Origin: Chthonomonas sp. UBA2391
GTDB lineage: Bacteria > Armatimonadota > Fimbriimonadia > Fimbriimonadales > Fimbriimonadaceae
Direction of reading: 5' to 3'
DNA: 13,418 nt
Assembly: GCA_002343825.1 (NCBI GenBank)
Contig: DDSL01000051.1
Span: forward strand, 22,111 to 35,528
Shown here piece by piece: positions 1-7,143 of the stretch (position 1 is the first letter of the stretch; every line of letters starts with the position of its first letter). The notes beneath the pieces are model-generated. The model was given only the letters and a program-made list of their open reading frames with translations, had not been told where the DNA came from and did not search any database. Both the position numbers and the translations under genes were made by a program.

Positions 1-3000
1 TTGGCCAGCACATCCGGAGACCCATCGACCGTATGCCGTAGAGGAATCGGGAGAGTGTCCCCAGGATCGCCGAACTGCATCATCACGCCATAGTCGCCCG
101 GATGTTCCGCGAGGATGCTCTTGAGCCGCTCGAGTTCTTCGGGTTTGGCCCGGTGCATCGAGATCACCACGATCCCGGGGGACTGCTCGTCTCGAAAGGG
201 CAAGCTCTCCACCTGTTCGATGACGCCGGCATCATCGATTCGGAGCTCGACGGATTTCTCTCCTCCGCTTCCGGGCCTATCCCGATGGGTGACCGAGCCA
301 CGGATCCAGACGACTTGGTCTTTTTGGAGGACTTCGCCCAGCTTGGCATAGGTTGCCGGAAAAGCGACCGCGGTGAGTTGCCCAGTGAAGTCTTCCATCA
401 CGAGGCTTGCCATCTTTTCGCCCCGGCTCTTGGTGACGATGACCCGTGCGTTTGAGATGACGCCCGCGATGGTGACCGAAGCGCCATCTTCCAGTTCGAG
501 GACCTGAGTATTGGAGTGTGATGCCTTGGCCCGGACCGCCTGCTCCATCCCCCTCAGAGGGTGGTCACTCAGATAGATCCCCATGACTTCCTTTTCCATC
601 TGGAGAAGCTCGGCGCGAGAGAACTTACCTTCTTCGGGCAGGGTCGGCAGGTTCTCCATTCCACCATGCTCCTCTGCTTCGCCAAAGAGAGAGACCTGCC
701 CAGCTTCTCGGCTCCGAATCTCACGGTCGGCATAGACCAGTGCGGCTTCGAGATGGCGGACGAGCGTATGCCGATTCTTCTCGATGTCGTCCAGGGCCCC
801 GGCTCGGATCAACGCTTCGAGGGACGATTTATTGAGTCCGGCGGGACGGACTCGAGCCGCGAATTCATACAGATGTTGGAAGGGTTCCTCGGCTCGCTCC
901 TGTATGACCGCCTCGACGAGGCCTTCGCCAACACCCTTGATGGCCGCTAATCCGAATCGGATCGCCTGAACTTGCTTCCCCTTGATCTGGACCGTCTCGA
1001 TACTAAAGTCCACTCCTGAACGGTTGACGCTGGGGGGCAGAACCGGGATCCCCTGGCGGCGACACTCCTCGATGAAGGCGGTGACTCGGTCTTCCTTATC
1101 TCGATAGACGGCCAGCAGGGAGGCCATGAACTCGACCGGGAAATTCGCCTTGAGGTAGGCCGTCTGATAGGCGATGATCGCGTAGCAAACCGCGTGGGCC
1201 TTATTAAAGGCGTATCCGGCAAAGGGGAGCAGGAGTTCCCAGACCTGTTCGGCCGTTTCTTTCTTGATTCCCCGCTCTTGGCACCCGGCGAGGAATTCGA
1301 CCAGCATCGAGTCCATCGCCTTCTTGTCCTTCTTCCCCATCGCCCGTCGTAGGATGTCGGCTTTTCCGAGCGTGAATCCGGCAAGGGCCTGGACGAGTTT
1401 CAGAACCTGGTCCTGGTAGACGATAACGCCATAGGTCTCTTCGAGGATGGGGCGCATCTTCTCGTCGAGGTACTCGATCGGTTGTCGACCGAACTTACAG
1501 TCCACAAAGCGGGGGATGTGCTGCATCGGGCCGGGCCGATACAGCGCGACCATGGCCGCGAGTTCTCTCACGTCTTGGGGCTTTAGCTCGACGATGTTGC
1601 GTCGCATCCCGCCCGATTCAAGCTGGAAGACCCCGACCGTTTCGCCCTCGCTGAGCATGTCGTAGGTCTTCTGGTCTCCCATGGGGATGTCACGCCAGTC
1701 TCGCAGAGTGGATTCGGGGTGATTCCGGGCGATGTTCTCCATCGTCCGGGCCAAAACGGTCAGGTTGCTTAGCCCTAAGAAGTCCATCTTCAGGAGCCCA
1801 ATTTTCTCCAAGATCCCCATCTCGAAAGCAGTCACCGGCTGGCCATCGTTGCCGCGGTAAAGCGGGATGTAATCGGTCAGTGCCCCTCGGCTAATGACGA
1901 CACCCGCCGCGTGGACCCCGGCGTGGCGACACGTCCCCTCGATCTCCTTGCCCACGTCGAAGAGCCGCTTGACTTTCGGGTCACTCTCGACCATCTGGCG
2001 GAACTCGGCCGACTCTTTGAGCGCCTTGTCCAGCGTCATCCCGGGCAGGTTCGGAATCGCCTTGCAAATCTTGTCGGTCTCCATGGGTAGATAACCCAAA
2101 ACCCGGCCCGAATCCTTGATTGCCGCTTTGGCGCCTAGCGTTCCAAAGGTGATGATCTGGGCGACCTGACCTTCGCCAAATCTTTCGGTGACATAGCGGA
2201 TCACCTCGTCGCGGCGGGCATCCTCAAAGTCCATGTCGATATCGGGCATGCTGACCCGCTCTGGGTTCAAGAACCTTTCAAATGTGAGGTCGTATTCCAG
2301 CGGGTCCACGTCGGTGATGCCGATACAGTAGCTGACCAGCGAACCCGCCGCGCTTCCCCGGACCCCGAACGCGATCTTCTCGTTCCGAGTGAATTGAGCA
2401 AACTCCCGGACGAGCAAAAAGTAGTCTTCGAAACCGGTCTTGCCGATGACGTCCAGTTCGTATTCCAGGCGCTCCCAGGCTTTTTCGTCGAGGTTGGTTG
2501 CACGTTCGCGCAAACCCTTCTCGGCGAGTTCTCTCAGAAACTCCGGACTGCTCAGTCCATTCGGAAGCTGGGGTTCAGGCATCGGGGCGCGGGTCTTGCC
2601 GAGTTCGACATCACACATGTCCGCGATGCGCAGCGTGTTTTCCAGCGCCTCGGGGGTGTCCTTGAAGAGCTCAGCCATCTCCGCCGCCGACTTCAAATAG
2701 AACTCGTCGGTCTCAAACCGGAGCCGCTTGGTGTCGGCCACCAGCGCCCCGGTCCCGATGCAGAGCAAGACGTCGTGGGCCTTGCTGCTCTCCTTGCAAA
2801 GGTAGTGGGCATCGTTCGTGGCCACGAGTTGCAGGTCCAGTTCGCGGGCGATGCGGATCAAGTCATCTTTGATCTGGGCTTGCTCAGGCAATCGGTGGTC
2901 TTGGAGCTCGACGAAGTAGTTCTCCGCCCCAAACATCTCCTTGTACATCCCCGCCCGCCGTTGAGCTTCGGCATAGTCGCCCTTGAGCAAGAATTGGCAG

Positions 3001-3431
3001 ACCTCGCTACCTAGGCAGGCGGTGGTCGCAATGAGTCCCGCGCTGTGCTCCCTGAGAAGATCGTGGTCGATTCGAGGCTTGTAGTAAAAGCCGTTGAGGG
3101 CCGCGATCGTGTGGAGCTTGCAAAGATTGCGGTAGCCCTCCAGGTTCCGGGCCAGCAAGACCATGTGATAGGTGCTGTTCTCTTCCCTTCCCGCTCGGTT
3201 GGTGTGGCCGTTCGGGGCCACGTAAGCTTCCATTCCGAGCAAGGGCTTGATGCCTTGTTTTTGGCATTCAAAGTAGAACTCCATCACCCCAAACATCACT
3301 CCATGGTCGGTGATGGCCAGCGCCGGCTGCTCCAGTTCTCTCGCCCGAGCAACGAGGTCGGGAATCTGATTTGCGCCGTCGAGCAGGCTGTACTCGGTGT
3401 GGTTATGGACGTGGACAAAGCTCCGGCACAT
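1..3431 (-). CDS. dnaE: DNA polymerase III alpha subunit, DnaE1 type (C-terminus cut by window edge)
   Basis: This is the replicative DNA polymerase, which extends primers at the fork together with the sliding clamp and clamp loader. The frame is open from ATG 3431 to the left edge, giving 1143 codons; related proteins run to about 1160-1180 residues, so only the extreme C-terminus is missing. The only in-frame start is ATG 3431, because a TAG lies at 3447-3449 just upstream. Domains in order: PHP domain (about 5-280) beginning FVHVHNHTEYSLLDG; the palm with catalytic aspartates D397 and D399 in PDIDMDF and D550 in LLKMDFLGL; fingers and the beta-binding region; an OB fold at about 985-1050. 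There is no DEDD exonuclease insertion, so it is not PolC. All nine PHP metal ligands known from family members with an active PHP site are present (H9, H11, D18, H43, E68, H89, C139, D207, H209). It is divergent from comF, and no strong ribosome binding site is visible. Confidence 0.97.
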   Translation of the reverse strand, partial: MCRSFVHVHNHTEYSLLDGANQIPDLVARARELEQPALAITDHGVMFGVMEFYFECQKQGIKPLLGMEAYVAPNGHTNRAGREENSTYHMVLLARNLEGYRNLCKLHTIAALNGFYYKPRIDHDLLREHSAGLIATTACLGSEVCQFLLKGDYAEAQRRAGMYKEMFGAENYFVELQDHRLPEQAQIKDDLIRIARELDLQLVATNDAHYLCKESSKAHDVLLCIGTGALVADTKRLRFETDEFYLKSAAEMAELFKDTPEALENTLRIADMCDVELGKTRAPMPEPQLPNGLSSPEFLRELAEKGLRERATNLDEKAWERLEYELDVIGKTGFEDYFLLVREFAQFTRNEKIAFGVRGSAAGSLVSYCIGITDVDPLEYDLTFERFLNPERVSMPDIDMDFEDARRDEVIRYVTERFGEGQVAQIITFGTLGAKAAIKDSGRVLGYLPMETDKICKAIPNLPGMTLDKALKESAEFRQMVESDPKVKRLFDVGKEIEGTCRHAGVHAAGVVISRGALTDYIPLYRGNDGQPVTAFEMGILEKIGLLKMDFLGLSNLTVLARTMENIARNHPESTLRDWRDIPMGDQKTYDMLSEGETVGVFQLESGGMRRNIVELKPQDVRELAAMVALYRPGPMQHIPRFVDCKFGRQPIEYLDEKMRPILEETYGVIVYQDQVLKLVQALAGFTLGKADILRRAMGKKDKKAMDSMLVEFLAGCQERGIKKETAEQVWELLLPFAGYAFNKAHAVCYAIIAYQTAYLKANFPVEFMASLLAVYRDKEDRVTAFIEECRRQGIPVLPPSVNRSGVDFSIETVQIKGKQVQAIRFGLAAIKGVGEGLVEAVIQERAEEPFQHLYEFAARVRPAGLNKSSLEALIRAGALDDIEKNRHTLVRHLEAALVYADREIRSREAGQVSLFGEAEEHGGMENLPTLPEEGKFSRAELLQMEKEVMGIYLSDHPLRGMEQAVRAKASHSNTQVLELEDGASVTIAGVISNARVIVTKSRGEKMASLVMEDFTGQLTAVAFPATYAKLGEVLQKDQVVWIRGSVTHRDRPGSGGEKSVELRIDDAGVIEQVESLPFRDEQSPGIVVISMHRAKPEELERLKSILAEHPGDYGVMMQFGDPGDTLPIPLRHTVDGSPDVLA

Positions 3432-3620
3432 GGTTGCGGGTTGGCTCTATTGTGGACGAACCGAGGTCCCTTTGGGATTCTGGGATTGGCCGGAATTCGT
3501 GACCCGGACTCTCACCCTTTGGCGGGCTGGGCCGACCTCCCTCTTCAGAGGCGGACTTCTGCCTGAACTCGCTCGCTTGCCCCGGGGCAGAGAGCGATTC
3601 GCGGTAGAGTGGTGAGCAGT
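3432..3620. promoter_or_regulatory. divergent dnaE/comF intergenic region with a palindrome
   Basis: This 189-bp spacer must hold the promoters of both dnaE (leftward) and comF (rightward), unless a promoter lies inside a gene. I could not find a convincing -35/-10 pair on either strand. The clearest structure is the perfect 12-bp palindrome TGCCCCGGGGCA at 3578-3589. It is flanked by a second complementary pair, TCGCT at 3573-3577 and AGCGA at 3593-3597, offset by a 3-nt bulge. It lies 31 bp upstream of the comF ATG, where an operator or a leader hairpin would sit. The regulatory role is inferred from position only. Confidence 0.4.
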
Positions 3621-4283
3621 ATGGACGCCGCGCGGGCCGCTTGGCATTCACTGCTCTCCGCGATCTTCCCGGACCGATGCGTGCTCTGCGAAAGGGTCGG
3701 GTTCCCACCCATCTGTCTCTATTGCCGACAGCAGTTGGTCCCGATTTCTCCCTCGGACCAGCCTGCCCTTCCACCCGATGGCCTCGACCTGCTCCGCATC
3801 GGCTTTCACTATAGTGGCCGAATGCAGCAAGCCATCACACAGTATAAATACGGTCGCTCCACGGCACTCGGGGGGACTCTCGCGGATCTCGTACACCAAG
3901 ACTTCACGGCGTTCGAACTCCTCGAAAACCTCGACGTCATCGCCCCTGTACCGATTCATTGGCGGCGGTGGACGGCCCGCGGATTCAATCAGACCGAGAT
4001 CCTCTGTTCGCGCCTGCCCCGGTCGATAGTCGATCACGAGGCAATCTCGCGGATCCGCTTCACACCACCCCAGGCTTCGCTGACGCTCATGGAACGCCGG
4101 ACGAGCCTCTTGGGCGCATTTTCCAGCGATGAACGACTGGAGGGCCGACGAGTCTTGATCGTCGACGACGTGTACACAAGCGGCTCGACGGTCGCCGAAT
4201 GCGCTAAGGCCCTCCGCGCCGCCGGTGCGGCATGGGTCGGGGCCTACGCCCTCGCGAGCACCTTGCGGATTGCGGACCCCTGA
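3621..4283 (+). CDS. comF: ComF family phosphoribosyltransferase-like protein
   Basis: ComF family proteins join an N-terminal zinc finger to a type I phosphoribosyltransferase fold. Some members help transforming DNA cross the inner membrane; in others the role is unclear. Seen here, counting from ATG 3621 (220 residues): a four-cysteine zinc motif (C20, C23, C32, C35); the family signature around RGFNQTEIL at about 121-129; and the PRPP-binding loop VLIVDDVYTSGST at 178-190. Length is typical. GTG codons at 3609 and 3612 would add only four or three residues. I prefer the ATG because GGTGAG (3611-3616) sits just before it. The TGA stop (4281-4283) lies inside the left arm of a strong hairpin. 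No other competence gene is in the window, so a DNA-uptake role is an inference from the family. Confidence 0.9.
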   Translation: MDAARAAWHSLLSAIFPDRCVLCERVGFPPICLYCRQQLVPISPSDQPALPPDGLDLLRIGFHYSGRMQQAITQYKYGRSTALGGTLADLVHQDFTAFELLENLDVIAPVPIHWRRWTARGFNQTEILCSRLPRSIVDHEAISRIRFTPPQASLTLMERRTSLLGAFSSDERLEGRRVLIVDDVYTSGSTVAECAKALRAAGAAWVGAYALASTLRIADP

Positions 4284-4314
4284 GGTCACCGCGATAGGTG
4301 GGGTGACCTCAGGG
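4278..4314. terminator. perfect 13-bp hairpin between convergent comF and hpf
   Basis: The arms CCCTGAGGTCACC (4278-4290) and GGTGACCTCAGGG (4302-4314) are exact reverse complements around an 11-nt loop. The hairpin lies between the end of comF (plus) and the end of hpf (minus, stop at 4324-4326), so it can fold in transcripts from both sides. Neither side is followed by a T tract, so it is not a textbook intrinsic terminator. It could be a bidirectional terminator needing a factor, or an RNA 3'-end stabiliser. The comF stop codon is part of the left arm. Confidence 0.6.
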
Positions 4315-4323
4315 CGCAGAGCG

Positions 4324-4860
4324 CTACCCTTCTGGCTGGAGCAGGCCGTATTTGCCGTCCTTACGGCGATACAGGACCTCGACGTTCCGCGTATCCTCGT
4401 TCCGGAAGATGAAGAACGGGTGCCCGACCATCTCCAGTTGGAGCGCGGCTTCTTCCACCGACATCGGTTTGATCAAGAACTGTTTGCGTTCGGCGAGCTC
4501 AAAGAAGTGAGACTCGTTTTCGGGAACGCCGTTCTCCAGCACGGCTGGGGGGACCTTCCCTCCTCGCTTCTGGTAGCTGTCGTGGAGCCTTCGCTTCAAT
4601 CGGCGGAGCCGTTGGTCAAGCTTTTCGCTTACGAGGTCGATCGCTGCGCGCACGTTCGCATCCTCTTCTTCTCCGCGAACGGTGAATCCATCGGCAAAGA
4701 CCGTGACCTCTACCCGGTGACCGTGGCGACTCTCGCGGTGCACGATCTCCACCTTATTCGCCTGGTTGAAGTAGCGATCCAGCTTTCCGAGTTTGCTCGA
4801 AGCGTAGTCGCGGTCTTGTTCGGAGAGGTTGCCTTCGGCGTTGCGTACGAGTACTTCCAT
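4324..4860 (-). CDS. hpf: ribosome hibernation promoting factor, long form (HPF/RaiA family)
   Basis: HPF binds the decoding centre of the 30S subunit in starved or slow cells; the long form joins two 70S ribosomes into 100S dimers through its C-terminal domain. With the start at ATG 4860 the protein has 178 residues. Residues 1-95 form the RaiA-like basic beta-alpha domain (MEVLVRNAEG... DRYF... RLRRLKRRLHDSYQKR). A variable linker follows, and residues about 122-175 match the dimerisation domain (KPMSVEEAALQLEMVGHPFF, then VLYRRKDGKYGLL). The frame is open to an ATG at 4902, but 4860 is chosen because GGAGG lies 6 nt upstream and the family begins at this point. It is the last gene of the four-gene minus-strand operon, 19 bp after ispDF, and is followed by the shared hairpin at 4278-4314. 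Confidence 0.95.
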   Translation of the reverse strand: MEVLVRNAEGNLSEQDRDYASSKLGKLDRYFNQANKVEIVHRESRHGHRVEVTVFADGFTVRGEEEDANVRAAIDLVSEKLDQRLRRLKRRLHDSYQKRGGKVPPAVLENGVPENESHFFELAERKQFLIKPMSVEEAALQLEMVGHPFFIFRNEDTRNVEVLYRRKDGKYGLLQPEG

Positions 4861-4866
4861 GATTTG

Positions 4867-4871
4867 CCTCC
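4867..4871 (-). promoter_or_regulatory. Shine-Dalgarno GGAGG of hpf
   Basis: CCTCC on the plus strand reads GGAGG on the coding strand, six nucleotides before ATG 4860. It starts in the short gap just after the ispDF stop (4880-4882). This fixes the hpf start and rules against the upstream ATG at 4902, which would lie inside ispDF. Confidence 0.8.
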
Positions 4872-4879
4872 GGGCGAAA

Positions 4880-6004
4880 TCACGGTCGGGAAAGAGTTGC
4901 AATGGCCATGGCGGCGATGCCTTCGCCCCGACCGAGGGCGCCCAGTTTTTCGTGGGTAGTCGCCTTGACGCTCACTTGTTCTGCTGAGATCAGGAGAGCA
5001 TCGGCGATCACCTGAACGATCTCCGGTCTCCGGGGGAGGATTTTGGGCCTTTCCGCGAGGACCGTACTATCTATATTGACGATCCGATACCCTTTTTCCT
5101 TGATCATCCGACCAGTTTCTTTCAAAAATTCTATCGAGGCCCGATCTTTCCACTGGGGATCGCTAGGCGGGTAGTGGGTTCCGATATCCCCCAGGCCCGC
5201 CGCGCCGAGCAACGCATCGACGATCGCGTGCAGGAGGGCGTCGGCATCCGAGTGCCCCTCCAACCCGGGACGATCTTCTGGGAATTCCACTCCACCAAGC
5301 CAGAGCGGACGCTCCGGATCGGGGCTGAAGGAATGAATGTCATAACCAAAGCCAGTTCGAATTTCCATGGTCGAGGGGGTGCGATTCTCGTCGCCGGGAT
5401 GGGTGATCTTGATGTTAGCCGGGTCGCCAGGAACGATTTGGGGCACGATACCGGCCGCCTCCAAGACGCTGAGATCATCCGTCATCCGATCGCCGGCGAG
5501 AGCGTAGCCGCGCAAGAAATCGCGCCGATGCCCGATCTGCGGGGTCTGAACGGCTGAGAGGCTCGACCGATCCAAGGTCTGAACCGAGCCGGGCCTCACC
5601 AGCTTGATCGTATCCGTGACCGCAAGCCCCGGACAGGCCGCGCCCGAAGTTTCGGCAGCCTCAAACGTGCGGCTGATCAGATCCGCCGAGACAAATGGGC
5701 GGGCGGCATCGTGAAAAGCCACCCAGTCGAATTCGTCGGGCACGGCCGCAAGACCCCGCTGGGCGCTTTCGGGCCGGGATCGACCTCCGCCGACGACGAA
5801 GGTCGCCTCGGGTGCCGCTAACTTAAACTCTTCGATGCGCTCGTCGGAGACGACCAATCCGACCCCTCCGACCTCGGGATGGTGGAAAAATGCCTCAAAG
5901 GCGTGACGCCAGACTGGCTTTCCGTCGATCAGCAGCCCGACCTTATCTCGGCCAAATCGTTCGCTTCTTCCAGCCGCCAAGAGAATGGCAAAGAGGACCT
6001 TCAT
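4880..6004 (-). CDS. ispDF: bifunctional IspD/IspF enzyme of the MEP isoprenoid pathway
   Basis: One 374-residue chain carries two non-consecutive MEP pathway enzymes: 2-C-methyl-D-erythritol 4-phosphate cytidylyltransferase (IspD, about 1-212) and 2-C-methyl-D-erythritol 2,4-cyclodiphosphate synthase (IspF, about 213-374). IspD is shown by the nucleotide-binding LAAGRSERFGRDK (9-21), DAARPF (99-104), VQTPQ (152-156) and TDDLSVLE (175-182). IspF is shown by the zinc ligands D222 and H224 in GFGYDIHSF, the stretch GHSDADALLHA (250-260, with H259), GDIGTHYPPSDPQWK, and the C-terminal TTHEKLGALGRGEGIAA. Both sets of key residues look intact. The linker is very short: IspF begins at about M213. 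The ATG (6002-6004) overlaps the stop of the upstream gene as ATGA, and GAGG lies 6 nt before it, so translation is probably coupled. Confidence 0.96.
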   Translation of the reverse strand: MKVLFAILLAAGRSERFGRDKVGLLIDGKPVWRHAFEAFFHHPEVGGVGLVVSDERIEEFKLAAPEATFVVGGGRSRPESAQRGLAAVPDEFDWVAFHDAARPFVSADLISRTFEAAETSGAACPGLAVTDTIKLVRPGSVQTLDRSSLSAVQTPQIGHRRDFLRGYALAGDRMTDDLSVLEAAGIVPQIVPGDPANIKITHPGDENRTPSTMEIRTGFGYDIHSFSPDPERPLWLGGVEFPEDRPGLEGHSDADALLHAIVDALLGAAGLGDIGTHYPPSDPQWKDRASIEFLKETGRMIKEKGYRIVNIDSTVLAERPKILPRRPEIVQVIADALLISAEQVSVKATTHEKLGALGRGEGIAAMAIATLSRP

Positions 6005-7143
6005 GGCTCGCCTCGGCGGACGGGCTTTTTGCGCGGAGGTTCAATCTCTGCGGGTCCCCCGGCGGTGTCGAGGTCAAGGTCAGCAAAGATCATCTTGCCG
6101 CGCTCAGTTTGAATGACCTGGGTGACGACGACCAAGACTTGCTCGCCGATCTTCCTCCGGCCGCCCTCGATCACGACCATGGTGCCGTCGTCCAGGTAGC
6201 CGACGCCCTGGCCGGCCTGGCTCCCCTCGCGAGCCACGATCAGCTCAAGAGTTTCGCGGGGCAGCACGTTCGGTTTGAGGGCCATCGCGAGGTCGTTCAG
6301 ATTCAAAACTCGAACGTCTTGAAGCTCAGCGACCCGGTTGAGGTTCACATCGTTAGTGACCAAGTCGGCTCCCATCGCCTTCGCCAACTTCACAAGCCTG
6401 GAATCCACTTCCTCCTTGTTCTCGGGCAGAAGTCGATCATAGGTTCCGACTTCCAGCGGAAACTCGCCTTGGATTAGCTTGAGCACATCCAATCCTCGAC
6501 GCCCTCGCTGACGCCGCAACGCGTCGGCGCTGTCGGCGATGTACTGGATCTCTTCTAGGACGAACTTCGGAAGGTAGAGTTGCCCCTCAAAGAATCCGGA
6601 GCGCAGGACATCGTAGATCCGGCCATCGATAATCACGTTGGTGTCAAGGATCTTGAACCCGAGACGTTTCGGCTTCCCTTGCATCCGATACCACGGGAGC
6701 GCATCTTCCATCGTCCTAAGGGCGTACACCGCCAAGATCGACAACGACACGAGGACGACCGGGCCAATGATCGCCATGATCTGGCCGGGAGCGATCAGCG
6801 CCACGCCAAAGATGATCGGGGATGAGCAGAGACTTCCGGCGAGAATCCCGAGGACCAGGGTGACCTTATCTCCGACACCCATCCGGTCCCAGTGGCCGCT
6901 TATCCGCTCCCAATTTCGAACCAAGAAACTGGCCAGACCGGCTCCGAGCAAGAACCCGAGCATCGCGATGCCGGCGACGATCAGGATGTCATCGCGCTGG
7001 CGGAAGTCCTCGGCTTTTCCGCCCGTGATCCGGACCGCCAGGTCGAACAGCCAGCGCAGGATTTCATTTGTCTGGGCTGCGGCAAAGTAGCTAATGAGCG
7101 CCGCAAAGACGGTGACAAACAGAACTCGGAATCGGGGTTTCAT
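6001..7143 (-). CDS. membrane-anchored PIN/TRAM domain protein (YacL-like)
   Basis: This 380-residue protein has an N-terminal membrane part, a PIN nuclease-type domain and a C-terminal TRAM RNA-binding domain, the layout of Bacillus YacL. Hydrophobic segments lie at about 6-24, 52-76, 94-118 and 122-141. The PIN domain (about 163-285) begins FKILDTNVIIDGRI and keeps the four acidic residues expected of an active site: D167, E198, D247 and D265 (in TNDVNLN). The TRAM domain covers about 290-355. Known PIN domains cleave RNA, but the substrate of this family is not settled. YacL precedes ispD and ispF in Bacillus, and the same order is kept here. The ATG (7141-7143) overlaps the upstream stop as ATGA, and its own stop overlaps the ispDF start in the same way. 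Confidence 0.93.
   Translation of the reverse strand: MKPRFRVLFVTVFAALISYFAAAQTNEILRWLFDLAVRITGGKAEDFRQRDDILIVAGIAMLGFLLGAGLASFLVRNWERISGHWDRMGVGDKVTLVLGILAGSLCSSPIIFGVALIAPGQIMAIIGPVVLVSLSILAVYALRTMEDALPWYRMQGKPKRLGFKILDTNVIIDGRIYDVLRSGFFEGQLYLPKFVLEEIQYIADSADALRRQRGRRGLDVLKLIQGEFPLEVGTYDRLLPENKEEVDSRLVKLAKAMGADLVTNDVNLNRVAELQDVRVLNLNDLAMALKPNVLPRETLELIVAREGSQAGQGVGYLDDGTMVVIEGGRRKIGEQVLVVVTQVIQTERGKMIFADLDLDTAGGPAEIEPPRKKPVRRGEP

Noticed and set aside
2394..3566. Plus-strand open frames of 206 and 173 codons opposite dnaE
   Set aside because: They are antisense to well-conserved DnaE PHP and palm coding sequence, with no ribosome binding site or recognisable domain.
3403..3774. Minus-strand open frame of 123 codons across the dnaE-comF spacer
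   Set aside because: It overlaps the start of both real genes in a different frame, is low-complexity Arg/Pro-rich, and has no family resemblance.
4861..4902. Upstream ATG (4902) as the start of hpf
   Set aside because: It would overlap the end of ispDF and add 14 residues absent from the family. The GGAGG at 4867-4871 points to ATG 4860.
5890..6477. Plus-strand open frame of 195 codons opposite ispDF and the PIN/TRAM gene
   Set aside because: It is antisense to two genes with intact catalytic motifs, and the product has no recognisable domain.
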